DNA of 64,000 nucleotides, from the NCBI RefSeq assembly GCF_016545825.1, contig NC_052616.1, positions 39,457,871 to 39,521,870 of the forward strand, read 5' to 3'. This stretch comes from Eucalyptus grandis. Its lineage: Eukaryota > Streptophyta > Magnoliopsida > Myrtales > Myrtaceae. Position 1 is the first letter of the stretch. Each line of letters starts with the position of its first letter. This document shows, piece after piece, positions 23,275 through 35,880 of this stretch. The notes under the pieces are model-generated. The model saw only the letters and a program-made list of their open reading frames with translations, ran no database searches and was not told the origin of the DNA. Position numbers and translations under genes: made by a program.

Positions 23275-23850
23275 TTGAAAGGAAGAGAAGAAATTCCTTC
23301 CCTGTGTTTATTGGCTTGTCAACGCTGAAAATCCCATCAATGAAATCGCGACGTTTAGTTGCTCGGACACGTTGTGCATAGAAGATATTGCTCAGACTTA
23401 AGACAGAGTTGGGTAGGTACGAGGCGGAGTACTTAGAGCTCCAGGGACGGCTTGCAAAAATGGAAGGCTAAGAGCAGCATGGAGGAGGCTACCCTGCCCT
23501 AAACTACCATGGTATGTATGCTTCGAGTTTAACCATATGCCTGTGCCTATTATGTCATATCTTTTGTCTCTTGTAAATAGAAGAGAGAGGACGTAATTTC
23601 TAAAATTATATTTAGGGAATAAGACATACCCTTTTTTGAAACGGGATGATCTTTTCTATTTGCTCCTGCTTTCTTGAAAGAGTGCTTTCGAATTTGGCAA
23701 GTTCATATGACATGCCATTTTCAAATGCCCCCTATCATGCTAAGTAAAGGGGATGATGCTCTGAGACACAAAGTGAGTAAATAAACATGATTAAATTTGA
23801 CATCTTGCTTTGACAAAAGCTTTTAGTAATGAAATATTTTTTTTCAAAAG

Positions 23851-23877
23851 TATATATATATATATATATATATATAT
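23851..23877. repeat. (TA)n microsatellite
   Basis: TA run of about 27 bases, at the position matching 4427-4463 in region A. Confidence 0.9.
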
Positions 23878-24129
23878 TTTATTTTTTTTTGGGGGAGGAG
23901 GAAGCATGAGGAAGCTAAGGCCTTAATATTCTTCTTGAATGATATTTTCTTTTCATGGTTGGATAGCATCACCGGTCGATTTGGAATACCACCTCATGCT
24001 CTCAAAATGAATTATTAGAACTATACATTCTGAGTAAAATTACATTATTGGAATGGATAAAGCAATAGTAAGATATGGACAAGATAGAAAACATAAGGTT
24101 ATAAAGGCAACCAAAACCCATGAAAACTC

Positions 24130-26127
24130 CTATGAAAGGGAGCATTTTGATAATGTTGGTCTTGAAATCAAACGCCTTTGAGTTCTTTGCCCCCGCAGAG
24201 ACTCGAAGTATTCGCATGAGAGGACCACTTCATTGAAGTTACGGAAGCGCAATCCATGCAACCAAAAGTGATGCTTGCGGGGTAAAGCTTTTATGAATAA
24301 CTTGATTATTTCTTCCTTGGCCAGTTGAGAGTTGGTTTGCGTCACGAAAGCCTTCCACCTTTTTGCATATGCTTGGAAATCCTCCATTGGTCTTCTTCTG
24401 ATGCGAACCAAATTCTCGCAAGGCAATTCAGTTCCAATCTGGCATTGGTATTGATGCAGGAATGCAGAAGACAGCTCATTCCAATCCCTCATGAGGTAGA
24501 TCCTTGCCATGAGAAACCATTGCAATGTAAGTCCTGTGAGACTTTCTTAGAAGGCCCGAGTTATGAATGGCGTCAAGTTGCAGTGCCAACTCATTTTAGC
24601 ATGGAAATATTGCAAGTGGGTCATGGGACAAGACGTGCCATTAAACTTATGGAGATTACATCCCCTCATTTCTCTAGGAGTCATAATTCTATGGAGGCAA
24701 GATGGGCTCGCCATGTCTTGGTTAGACGATTGGTTTTCCCATAGCATATTTATTGCAGTGGTGAATTCTGCTACTTCAGGAAAGATGGATTCTGCCGAGA
24801 TCATTTCATTGCTTTCTTTCAAGTCAAAATTTCCAACCGAGGATGAGGCGTTTACGTCATCCTCATGGTTGGGTCACAAATTTAGCTGCTCATTGAGAGA
24901 TAAGTCATAAAGAACAAATGTTCCCTCTTCTAACAGGCTTTGGATCCTGTGTGTGGGTGGGAGGCAATTATTCGATGAATGACTGACTTCATCTGTACAA
25001 TACTGGTAGCTCTCAGGATTGTACCCTAGGGGATGCTCAAAGTGTTGGTATGGCGGCTCATTGGCTATCAAATTATGTCTACGTTCAATGGCAGGCGTTG
25101 GCTCGAATTGCTTTGGCTTTCTTTTCTTGACTCCTGGCCCTGACCTTTTGAGTAAAGCCCTTCGTTTTGCCAGCTTGATTTTGTCAAAGGGACTAGGAGA
25201 TAATGGAGCTTCGCTTCCTAGGTTGATGGGGGTTGGCATTTTTTGGACCCTCGCTCTTGCGGTAAGCCTGAGAAGCTGCCCTGCTGTGCTTTGGTTCTGA
25301 ATAGGTTTTATAGTGTTTGACCTCGTCCGCAGGCTCCTTACCTTTCTTAGTGGGAAGTTTCTTAGTAATAGGATACTGCTCGGTCATCCATTTATCATGC
25401 AAGGCTACATCGATATTTTCTCCGATCGATCCTTCTTCTATGGGCTGTAGGTCAGACTAGGCGGTCGGGCTCCTTCCTGACATGACAAGTATCCTTCCTT
25501 TGTCTACACGATTATCGGCTCTTCGTGAAGCGGAGCGATGTCGGTGTCGATGTCAACGCTATATTCTTGGCAGAAAGCATCAGTCAGCTCCCCCTAAGTC
25601 TTAAGGAGACTAACCCTCCTTATAATGTACCAACGCAAGGCGCGGCCAGTCAAATTTGATTGGTATGATTGAATCATCCTTCGGACCAAGTAGACTTGCA
25701 AATAGGCCTCTGAGCGAGAGGTATTGGCATACCCCTCGCATTCAAGCACTTTGAGCTCTTCTGGGATTTTAACACTGGCATAATTAGATAGATCAATGGG
25801 ATCTTGACCCTGCAGCTGGCTTAGCTTCTTTGTGATCCTTGCAAACTATATATCCTGTTGGTTATTCTTTGGCAAATTCGCGAGTGTGTTTAAAGCAGCT
25901 ATGGGGTTAGGCTTGGCTTGAGTGGACTCTATTTGCCTCGAGAGTTGTCGAAGGACAATGGACATTTGTTCTATGCCGTCCTCAATATTAGCGAGGCGAT
26001 TTTGTACATCACTCTGATCGGGCACTATTGCTTGAGGCCATTTACCTACGTCGCGAAAACAATGAATGAGCTTGAAAATAAGTAAAGATTGACCAATGGC
26101 AACGCTCCGGCTATTTGTATTTATCAA
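24130..26127 (-). pseudogene. gag pseudogene with two gag-like modules (element B)
   Basis: Same organisation as in element A. A short amphipathic leader around QNRLANIEDGIEQMSIVLRQ (26010-25950) is followed by a gag N-terminal half (about 25810-25550) with VKIPEELKVLECEGY, LTGRALRWYI and ELTDAFCQEYSVDID. Then come a basic linker with KPKQFEPTPAIERR, a post-gag-type motif around YQYCTDEVSHSSNNC (about 24990), and a second gag domain (about 24700-24230) with HKFNGTSCPMTHLQYF, RDWNELSSAFLHQYQ and FQAYAKRWKAF. Stops (for example TAG before GELTDAF) and frameshifts break it. Because A and B share this order, it is ancestral to the family rather than a rearrangement of one copy. Confidence 0.7.
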
Positions 26128-26269
26128 AAGAGGACTTCATAGATAACATACTTTTGACATCTAGACTTGAAATGACAAAACGAAATACTAGCATTTAATA
26201 GAAGTCCCTAAAACAAAACTTTCAAAATATTAACATTAGGGGGCATATGGCTACTATTCTATATATGAC

Positions 26270-26584
26270 AGGGAGTCTTGGTCTTGCGAAAATATTTGCT
26301 TTCTTGGACTGGCTCTGAGATGAGTACCCAGCTTATTCCCAAATTCCTTTGCATATATGCTCAACTTGCTCATGCTGACTGAGTTTGCTGACTAGATCAG
26401 GGACCAATGGCCGCAGTCATGTCAGGATACGATGGTCGTGGATGTAGGACTTAAAGGTGTGATGGGTCTTTTCCATCCCTCAAGCCCTTTAGGTAACACG
26501 ATCCTTTTGCGATGGCACTTGCTCCATGTTTCCTCAATAATGGAAATCTTGAATGCGTAGTCATGGCTTTGATGGGTGAAAAAA
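26270..26584 (-). pseudogene. DUF7745-like C-terminal remnant (element B)
   Basis: Only the end of the DUF7745-like region remains, matching 7213-6900 of element A, with stops. It is cut off at 26584 where the 1.25-kb repeat begins. Confidence 0.5.
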
Positions 26585-28295
26585 AATGGATTAATTAATA
26601 TGACAATTTCATGAGAGTAGTTGAAGATTTAAATTGCACAAGTTGAGAAAGTAGAAAACTTGGTTGCATAAAATAAAACTTCGGGGATTAAATGACATAG
26701 ATCACTAGAGTTCGAGAATTTAATCGAACAAAATGAAGGTTAAAACATGAAAGTTTAATTACATGAGCATCGAAGTTCCACATTTAATCACACGAAGGCT
26801 GAAATTTAAAGGATTAATGCTATACTTAACCCTATATTTCCTTATACTATAGCTCAAATATGACAAAAAAATAGAAAAGTATGACTATGTGTGATTGATC
26901 GGGTCTTCACAGCATTATCCCCAGGAATCCGGACACAATTTATTGGCCAGTGACCACATTTATCATTTTTCATTCGAGTACCGCGTAGAGTCATTTATGT
27001 CATTGTGATCTAATGATAGTTCTCTTTGCTTTGACTAGGTCGCACAATTGGATATAATCTCATAAATAAATATGGAAGACTTCAAGGAAATTTAAAGAAA
27101 GACCACCTGCATTCTTATCGCAACCATTGGTTGGAATCTCAAATTGTGCCTCGATTTTATGCTCAATCTCTATAATCAATTGGAAAAATCCCGGCAATTT
27201 CCTTATGCTTATGACTTGATTATCCAAACCATCGACTCGATGACGCAAGCAAGTCATTATATCTTAGGTTGTTAGCACGTAAATAGAGTAGGCCTCAATA
27301 TTCTAACAATATGACAGATGGTCTATGGGCGTCAAGAATCAAATTGCAATTAGAGGGCGGTGATTTTCCTTTCCTCGAGAAATTTAATCATCATTCATCG
27401 CCGAAAATCAGCTTTAACCGAACCAATTTTTTTTTTCTCAAAATGAAATACGATTGCTTAATTTTTTTTTCCTCAACCATTTTCTTGACCTCACTAAATC
27501 ACCAACTCGGGCATCCCTTCGAGGATTAAGTGCAGTTTCGATCTTTTATGTCTTAATGTTTGTTTGATTTAACAGTCTGACTCTTACTTTATGCAACTGA
27601 ATCCTCTATATTTTCATTTCATGCAATTTAATTGTATAAATTTCTTCTATTCAATCATACCCTATAACTGTTTCTGTTTGCGCAATCGAGTGTTCTGCTT
27701 ACCTGCTTAGAAAACACTATGAAACAACGGTTTCTTTGTTCTTCTTTTTTTCCAAGTTTTTTTTCCTTTTGTCTATTTGACGTTACATTAACATCACGAT
27801 TCACATGTCATTTTCTGCCATTAAAAGAGCATGTCATTAATTAATTCGACAATTTAGTGCGATCAAATGATCAAAGGATTGGATTGGACAAGTCGAGAAA
27901 GTAGAGAATGTGGTTGCATAAAATACATCTTAGATGATCAAATCTCATGGATCAAGAAAGTTAGAAAATTTAATTGAACAAAACAAAGGTTAGGAAACTA
28001 AAGTTCAACGTTTATTATACGAACGCTCAAACTTAAGGGATTAACAAAATATTTAACCCTCTCTTTTGTGGTGTAAGTACCCTCTCTTTCCTTAAACTAG
28101 CTCATCTATAAGAAAATGGAAAAGTATGATTCCGTGTGATTGACTGGGTCTTCACAACATTATCCACAGGAATCCGGACACCGAGTATGACCGGTGACCA
28201 CGATTATCATATTTCATACATGGACCGCGTTGGCTCATTCATGTCATTGGGATCTTATGATAATTCTTTTTTCTACGCCTAGATCACACAATTGG

Positions 28296-28570
28296 ATCTA
28301 ATCTCAAAATTAATATGGGCGTCTTCGAGGAAGTTTAAAGAAAGACCGCTTGCGTCTTTGTCGGTACTAAGATCAAATTTAATATTTAAATATGAGAGTC
28401 TTCGAGGAAGTTTAAAGAGAGACCGCTTGCGTCTTTGTCGGTACTATCGATCAAATTTAATAAATAAATATGAGAGTCTTCGAGGAAGTTTAAAGAAAGA
28501 CCGCAGGCATTTTTGTCGACACCATCGAATCTAATCTCATAAATAAAACCAGGAGTCTTTAAGAAAGTCT
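28296..28570. repeat. Local tandem repeat of about 65-85 bp
   Basis: Four successive copies of GAGTCTTCGAGGAAGTTTAA followed by AGAAAGACCGCTTGC-type sequence and a (C/T)ATAAATAAATATG spacer. This is a local expansion inside unit 2 of the 1.25-kb repeat. Confidence 0.8.
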
Positions 28571-28603
28571 AAAGAAAGATCTCTCCCATTACCATCAGAT
28601 CAA

Positions 28604-28617
28604 ATCTCTCACTGGGC
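28604..28617. repeat. LINE target-site duplication, left copy
   Basis: ATCTCTCACTGGGC, repeated exactly at 34681-34694 after the poly(A) tail. Confidence 0.9.
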
Positions 28618-29083
28618 ATGCCTCCACAAACAGATTGATAACAATACAAAAAGCAGATGGCAACCAAATCTGTCTTCTACCACTCCTGGTAGTACTCCCT
28701 CTCCTTATATGCAGAGCTTCGTCTACCACCTATGGTAGGATAACTTCGCGGTCGACGCAGTGCTTTGTCCACTACTTTCTCCTGTGCAAATCCCCATGGG
28801 TTGTGTTATAGATAGTTTCCTCTTCCGTTAATCTCCTTATATCCCCGCTTCTCGTCGTCTCTGGAATGCTGATTCCTGTTTGCATGTTCTGGATTTCATC
28901 ATCGGCGATCATCAACGAACCGCAAAGAGGTGAATTCCCTCCAACCATGTCTTACCCTGCTTTGTCTTGCCTCTTTTTTCATTCCTCTGGCAATTGCGGC
29001 TGTTGGTGACTGGGGTTGCTGTTCGTGACTGGGTCTTTCTATTATGCGCTACTGCCTTATGTTCAATTGAGTATCTTGTGGTC

Positions 29084-30471
29084 ATGGCTTCGGATGACCC
29101 TGATGAATCAGTTCGCATGACTGCTCTGTGTCACCGCTTGAGACGTCTCTGTTCTGATCAGGAGGTTGAGATATGGGAGGATGAACCTGCAATGGAAAAA
29201 CTTGCGGAATGCAAACTAACCCTTTTAGGGAAGGTTATTACTACATCGAATATAAATTTTCAGGCGTTCCAGAAGTTATGAAGCGCGTATGGCGAGTTGT
29301 TCTGGTCGAATTTTCTCAACATGAAGGTGGTTTATATTTAGCAAAGTTCAAACACGATAAGGATTTCCAACGTATTTCACAGGGGGGCCCTTGGCTTTTT
29401 TCTACCAACTTAGTCAACTTTAAGCCTTGGAGTCCTAATACACCTCTCCATTGCTATGATTTTACTCGGTGTGCTTTCTGGGTCCAAATTCTTGGCTTGC
29501 CTTTGGAGTGGATGACGGACCAGATTCTGAGGAAGGCTGTTAATCAACTAGGGGACATTCTGGAGGTAAGAGTAGATAGCAGGGAGGGATCCACAGTGAA
29601 AATAGGGCGAGTAAGGGTGGAAATCAATCTGAGCGCACCTTTGAAAACTGGTAAACTGATTCGGTTAGCTGGAAAACTGCTATGGCTGGACTTTAGATAT
29701 GAGCGCCTTCCCCACTTTTGTTACTCGTGCGGAAGACTTGGTCACCACGCAACTAACTGTATAGACATTCCTTTTGATTTGGCCAAGGAGGAAGGCAAAG
29801 ACAAATTGGCTTTTGGCCCGTGGTTGAAAGCAGAGGTTCATCAATCTAGTCCCTACTGGACTGCTTTTTACAATCCTCCAGAAATGGATGAAACTCAGGA
29901 AATTATATCTGAGACTCCTCCAGGTTTACTACAACATCCAACCCTGTTACCTCCACCGGTAGCAAATGATAAAGAACTTACCGATGCAGCTCTTCCTGGA
30001 CAGCTCCCTGCAGTGACAGAGCATCCTCCTAGTCCTTCTCACACGGTTATCCCACAGCGGAAGGCCACTTCAACAGATCTGATTCCTGCACAGGCCAAAG
30101 CAAAAGGCAAAGCTGATGACCATCCCATTTCTTCTACAGCGCTTCCGCTGATTTCACCTAAGTCGCTGCACTTGCAGCAAAGAAAAGTGCGCATTACTCC
30201 CTCCTATCATCTTCCTGCAACAGACATAGTACAGACTCTTAGTGACTACCCAACGGATATTCAGTTACCTAGACGTATAAAAAATACCTGTACTACTACC
30301 AAAGCAGGACAAGCAAAGAAACAGAAACGCTACGCTCCCTATGATAAGGGCTGTGTTGTTTTGGATCAGCTTGATGAGACACGTCTCCAGGAAACACCGG
30401 TATTGGAAGCAGATGAAGCACTTCATCGGGCTTTGGTGGCTGGCCCTCAACAGCCACCAAGGTACAAATGA
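29084..30471 (+). pseudogene. LINE ORF1 (DUF4283 / zinc-knuckle protein), one frameshift
   Basis: Starts at ATG 29084 (MASDDPDESV) and reads in frame to about 29274. There a one-base deletion shifts it into the frame that continues with VMKRVWRVVLVEF to the stop at 30469-30471. The N-terminal half matches the plant LINE DUF4283 pattern (LGKVITTSNINFQAF, QGGPWLFSTNLVNFKPW, FWVQILGLPLEW). A CCHC zinc knuckle, CYSCGRLGHHATNC, follows at about 29721-29760. The C-terminal third is Pro/Ser/Thr-rich and basic. In plant L1 elements ORF1 is thought to bind element RNA. Apart from the frameshift the frame is clean. Confidence 0.88.
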
Positions 30472-33400
30472 AGCTTTTATGTTGGAACTGTCAGGGGTTG
30501 GGTAATCCCCTGACAGTCCAAGCTCTTAAGGCTTTGTCAGCCAAAGAAAAGCCCGATCTTTTGTTTTTGATGGAAACCAAGAATAGGGAGCTGCTTCTCA
30601 ATAGATTACAGAATAGATTACAGCATCAGCTTCATTATAATAGTTCTTTTGTTCGAATCCGTTGGTTTGGCGTGTGGTTTGGCAGCTTTTTTTTGGAAAG
30701 ACACTATCTCTCTAGAAATTGAAAGCTTTTCGGAAGACTTTTTTGATATGGTCTGCAGGGATCTAAGTGATGATCGCCTTATGAGAATTACTTGCTTGCA
30801 CGCCCCTTCCTCTTATCATAACCGCCAGCTATTTTGGGAGACCCTTCGAAGAATTGGTGCCTTCAATACACTACCCTGGATTTGTGCAGGGGATTTTAAT
30901 GAAATTCTTCATCCTTGGGAGAAGATGGGCAGTCGATCCCCTATTCGTTCTCGTCTTTCTTCTTTTCGAGATATGGTAGATGACTGCGCTCTAATGGAGG
31001 TTGAAAGCAAGGGCTGCATGTATACTTGGTCAAATCGTCGTGAAGGAGCCGACCTCGTTAAGGAAAGATTGGACAGAATCCTCTGCTCTATGGAATGGCG
31101 TCTTACTTATCCTGATGCGGAAGTGTATGCCTTACCACCAGTGGGCTCTGATCACAGCCCTTTACTTCTCTCAACGGTGCAGCTTCATAAAAATCGTCAA
31201 CGCACCTTTGCTTATGAAGCTTTCTGGAACGATGATCCGGAAGTTTACTGCCTTGTCTCCCAAACTTGGCCTTCTAATCAATCCAGCAATTCTGACCTCT
31301 TGCACAAACTATCTAGGGTAAGAATAGCCTTAAGCCAATGGAGTCGCTCTAAGTTTGGCAATGGCCATTTAAGGATAACAGCTTTACAACAACGCTCCAA
31401 ACGCTCATTAATCATCCTTATAGTTCTAACACTGACAGCGAAGAGGTATCTCATCTCCAAGATGAGTTGAGGACTATTTGGCAGCAAGAAGAACAGTTTT
31501 GGGCTATGAGATCCCGAATAAATTGGCTGCGTTGGGGTGACAAAAATAGTAAGTTCTTTCATGCCACTACAATCCAACGAAGGCAGAGAAACCGGATTGG
31601 AATGCTTCGAAACGAAGACAATGAATGGGTGCGTGAAATAGCAGATTTAAAGGAGATGACTTCTGCTTATTTTATTCAGCTCTACACATCGGCAGGCCAC
31701 CGTGACTTTGGCCCTATCCTTGATCAATGTCAATCAGTTGTTACGGACACAATGAATGCGCAGTTATTGGCCTCAGTGACGGTTGAAGAAGTCCGACAAG
31801 CCACTTTCCAACTGGGTGCAACAAAAGCTCCGGGTCCCGACGGATTTAATGGTTTATTCTACCGATCCCATTGGAATACTATCCAACATGATTTATTTTG
31901 TCTGGTCCACGACTTTTTTCGATATGGTAAGTTCCCTCCAGCTCTTAACAAGACTCTTATTGTTCTGATTCCTAAAGTACACCATCCTGAACGTCTGGAC
32001 CAGTTTAGACCAATAAGTTTATGTAACTTTGCATATAAGGTTATCTCCAAGGTCATGGCCAATCGATTAAAACCTTTGTTAGAGCAGCTGATATCACTTG
32101 AACAGGCTGCTTTTGTGTCTGGCCGTCAAATACAAGACAATGTATTAGTTGTACACGAGGTTCTACATCAATTCAAGACGAGGCATCGGACACGACACTT
32201 CCAAGCAATTCTGAGGACTGATATGCAGAAGGCTTACGACAAAGTTGAATGGGATTTCCTTCAAGCCTACCTTATTAGACTGGGTTTTCATCCTTGGTGG
32301 GTTCAGATGGTGATGCACTGTATTACTACAACGACAATAAGTGTTAAGTTGAATGGGGAATCTCTACCTTATTTCAAGCCATCAAAAGGACTCAGACAGG
32401 GAGACCCTCTTTCTCCATATCTCTTTATTTTAATGGCCAATGTTCTATCGACCCTCATTCATAACGCTCTTACGATGGGACATCTTCGCGGCATCAAACT
32501 TACTAGGTCATGCCCCACTCTCTCGCATTTAGTTTTTGCTGATGATTCCGTTTTCTTCCTTGATGGCACTATTTTGGAATGTCAGAACATGGCCAATATC
32601 TTAAACCAATATTGTCTCGCTACTGGACAAGTTATAAACCGGAATAAGTCTGGCCTCTATTTTAGCAAATGTTGTCCACTAAGTCTTCAGACTAACTTGG
32701 CTGCTGAGTTGAGAGTTCCGGTGTTGAGTGGATATGGCAGATACCTAAGAGTTCCATCAGAATGGGGTCGCTCGAAAAAGGAAGTATTTGGCTGGCTATT
32801 AAGTAAAGTACATGCAAAGTTGGAGGGTTGGAAAGAATTGTTGTTATCGAAAGGCGGAAAGGAGATCCTTCTCAAATCTGTCGTCCAAGCTATGCCGCAG
32901 TACGCCATGTCGACCTTTAAGCTTCCCATATCTCTATGTCGAATAATCGAGAGGCGGATTGCCAATTTCTGGTGGCGGAATGATAAGAATAGGAATGGTG
33001 TGCATTGGAAGAAATGGGATTTATTAACGACAGCTAAAAATTCTGGTGGGTTAGGTTTTCGGGATCTTGTAGCTTTTAACAATGCCATGCTTGGTAAGCA
33101 GGCCTGGAGGTTACTACAACAACCTCAATCGCTCTGGGGTCGGCTCCTCAAGGGCTTATATTTTCCCTCAAAGGACTTCGAATTTGCAGAGTCTGGTTCT
33201 CGCCCTTCCTGGGGCTAGAGGAGCATTCTAATTGGGCGTGACGCCATCTTACCGAATGCAAGATGGTCTGTTGGTGATGGAAAATCAATCCATATTAGGG
33301 AAAATTGCTGGTTACCAAGAGGTAAGATTGGCGGACCTGCAACTAGAGATGAGCCCAGGTTGGTGGCGGATCTTATTGATCCTATCCACAACACATGGAA

Positions 33401-34623
33401 GACCCACCTTATTACACAGATGTTCGATGACTCTATTGTTGACGAAATCCTTAGAACTCCACTACGACCTCTCCACTCAACAGATCAGATTATTTGGGCA
33501 GCAACAACAACAGGGCAGTACACAGTTAAGAGTAATTATAGAACCTTGACAGCACCCACAAACAGATCACAAGGTAATCATGCATCAATCTCCTATCATC
33601 CCCTCCCGCGCTATGGCGTTACATATGGAAAATGCACAAAGACACCCAAAATTCGCATATTTCGTGGTCGCATGTCAAAACGCCCTAGCTACCAAATCCA
33701 ATTTACATAGCAGACATATCATATCCAGCCCTCTGTGTACTATATGCAATCAGAATGTGCCGGAAACAGTGGAACATATTCTTTTCTATTGTCCGTGGAC
33801 AGCAAGGGTATGGTCACATCCACAGCTGCAGTTCCCTTTCCACCCAACTACGATTACTCGCCTGGATAAGTGGTTTGCAGAATCAGTTATGGATCAGCAA
33901 CTCTTACCTCGATTACCTATGATTGCTCTGATTTTATGGCAGATGTGGCGGCAACGTAACAATAGTGTCTTTCGTGGATTACTCCCTGACTCTAATCTGG
34001 CTGTTGTTGATGCCTTGGCTCAATATCGAATCCTCAATCTCTCTGACCAAACAATTTCCCAACCAGCAAGTACGTGTAGCGTTGTGCCCCTCGCCTCTAC
34101 AGTACAACATTGGCAATCGCCAGAACCGGGCTTCATCAAATGCAATATCGATGGTTCCTTCTACCCTGGAAACAGAGAAGGCACAATGGCCTGTATTAGC
34201 CGCGATCATAGATGTCTGCTCACCGATGTCTATACGGCCAGATTTCTAGCAAATTCGGCTTTTCAAGCGGAAACACAGGCGCTAACCCTAACCCTAAATC
34301 GTCTCAAACAGCAGGGACTTCTTACCGCATCAATCGTCATCGAATCCGATTGTCTACAACTGATTGACATTCTTCAAGACCGACGGCAGCCACCATGGGA
34401 GGATCGGCCGCTGTTTGACGAGCTTCAGTTGATCTTGCCCCTTTTTCTGAATCTCCGTTTGCAGCACTGTGACAGACGAGCCAATTCAGTCTCTGACTGG
34501 GCGGCCAAAGCACACGGACGACCAAATCTGCCCCTTAATTGGACTCTTTTTCCTCCTCCTGTTTTGCAAGCTTTGCTCTCGGCGGATGCCTTCGTTTCTC
34601 TTTCCTTGAACGCTAAAGTGTAA
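30468..34623 (+). pseudogene. LINE ORF2 (endonuclease-RT-RNase H), multiply broken
   Basis: Begins at ATG 30468, overlapping the ORF1 stop. Endonuclease motifs are LCWNCQGLGNP, FLMETK, GDFNEIL (about 30890) and GSDHSPLL (about 31145). Reverse-transcriptase motifs are KAPGPDGFNGLFY, FRPISLCNFAYKVISK, DMQKAYDKVEWDF, GLRQGDPLSPYLF and the catalytic FADDSVFF (about 32535-32560). Later come a zf-RVT-type motif, CTICNQNVPETVEHILFYC (33739-33795), and an RNase H-like domain (KCNIDGSF, ETQAL, IESDCLQLID, NSVSDWAAKA; 34137-34510). Frameshifts lie near 30648-30660, near 31390, and twice between about 33585 and 33655. A TGG-to-TAG-type stop is at 33216-33218. The catalytic residues are intact despite these breaks, so inactivation came after insertion or shortly before it. 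Confidence 0.92.
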
Positions 34624-34680
34624 TCGTTCTTTTTTCAATGATATTTTATTTTCTGACCACAAAATAAAAAAAAAAAAAAA

Positions 34681-34694
34681 ATCTCTCACTGGGC
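34681..34694. repeat. LINE target-site duplication, right copy
   Basis: ATCTCTCACTGGGC, identical to 28604-28617. Confidence 0.9.
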
Positions 34695-35880
34695 TTCAAT
34701 TTGATGCTTAATTTATATTATCAATTGGAAAGTCCCGAAATTTCCTTCTTCTTTCGACATGATTTTCCAAACTTTCAACTCGACCAAGCAAGCAAATCGT
34801 CTTATCTTGGGTCGTTAGCACGTACATATAATAAGGCTCAATAATCTAATCATATGACAGAGGGTCTAGGGGCCTCCAAGAATCAAATTGCAATTGGAGA
34901 GCAGTGATTTCCCTTTGGTCGAGAAATGTAATCATCACCCGTTGGTGAAAAATTAGATTTAATTTAACCGGCAATTGTTCTCGAAATGACATGGGAATGG
35001 TTAATTATTTTTTCTCAACCATTTTCTCGATCTCACTACCTACTCGGGGATCCATTCGCAGATAAAGTGTTGGTTCAATCCTCTAAGTTTCAGTGTTTGT
35101 TCGATTTGATAGCCTATTTTTTCTTTTTTAATGCAATTGCGTCCTCTCTTTTCTCATTTTGTGCGGTTTGGTTCTGTAAGTTTTCTTTTATTCAATCAAA
35201 TCCAATAATTTTTAGTACGTGCAATCGAGTGTTTTGCTTACCTGCTTAACTAACACTATCAAATATTTACTTTTGTTAATTTAACATCACATTAACGTCA
35301 TGATTCACGTGCCATTTTCTGCCATATTGGCAATGTCATGCACATTGATTAATTTTATGATTTAGCGAGAACAATTGAATGAAGAATTTGATCGCACAAG
35401 TCGAGAAAGTTAAAAGACTTGGTTGCACAAAATAAAACTTAGAGGATTGAGTTGCACAAATCAAGAAAGTTAAAAAGACTTGGTTGCACAAAATAAAACT
35501 TAGAGGATTGAGTTGCACAAATCAAGAAAGTTAAAGAACTTAAATCAAACGAAATAAAGGTTAGAAAACCAAAGTTTGACGGGGAATTACACGAATGCTA
35601 AAACTTGAAGGATTAACACCATACTTAACCCTCTCTTGTACTAGCTCGAATATGAAAACATGGAAAAGTATGACCCGTTTGATTGATTCGGTCTTCCTCA
35701 CACACCGACTATTGACCAAGACCACTATATTTATATTTCATGCATGGACCGCGTTGACTCATTCATGTCATTATGCTCTTATGAAAATTTTCCTTTTGGG
35801 TATGCCCTATATCACTTCATTATTAGTATCATTAGTATATAGTAGCTTTCTAATTATCATTGGAGATAACCATTGAAATT
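34695..35880. repeat. 1.25-kb direct repeat, rest of unit 2 and partial unit 3
   Basis: Continues unit 2 after the LINE, then begins unit 3 at about 35345. Unit 3 stops at about 35870. A 61-62-bp stretch (GACTTGGTTGCACAAAATAA and following) is duplicated in tandem at about 35417-35540. Confidence 0.6.

Larger units (their letters stand above)
10924..26584 (-). mobile_element. Tat/Ogre-like retroelement, internal region B with nested insertions
   Basis: In minus-strand order: the tail of the DUF7745-like part (26584-26270), gag pseudogene (26127-24130), non-coding sequence collinear with region A down to 13700, a unique stretch (13700-13345), tandem arrays (13345-11170), and the polypurine tract at 10924. 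Two LTR-type insertions interrupt it (19064-22408 and 14156-17717), both absent from the matching sites in A. Homology with A stops on the right at about 26584, where the 1.25-kb repeat family begins, so the 5' LTR of B is gone. Sequence divergence from A looks like several percent by eye; I did not compute it. Confidence 0.7.
26585..28617. repeat. 1.25-kb unclassified direct repeat, units 1 and 2 (left part)
   Basis: Landmark phrases recur in the same order at this locus and near 56-58 kb. GAAAGTTAAAGACTTGGTTGCA-type sequence occurs at 26646, 27894, 35398 and 56440. CGAGGAAGTTTAAAGAAAGAC occurs at about 27075, 28326, 56015 and 58105. A phrase around GGGCCTCCAAGAATCAAATTG occurs at about 27333, 34872 and 58350. 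Spacing between units 1 and 2 is about 1254 bp. No coding sequence, PBS or PPT is seen. Unit 2 is split by the LINE. Confidence 0.65.
28618..34680 (+). mobile_element. L1-type LINE, near full length, inactive
   Basis: About 6.06 kb, bounded by a perfect 14-bp target-site duplication and ending in a poly(A) tail (about 34661-34680). Layout: 5' UTR (28618-29083), ORF1 with a DUF4283-like domain and zinc knuckle, ORF2 overlapping the ORF1 stop in an ATGA configuration, and a short 3' UTR. ORF2 has endonuclease, reverse transcriptase, a zf-RVT-like motif and a C-terminal RNase H-like domain, the usual plant L1 architecture. At least one frameshift in ORF1, four frameshifts and one in-frame stop in ORF2 make it inactive. 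It sits inside unit 2 of the 1.25-kb repeat. Confidence 0.92.
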
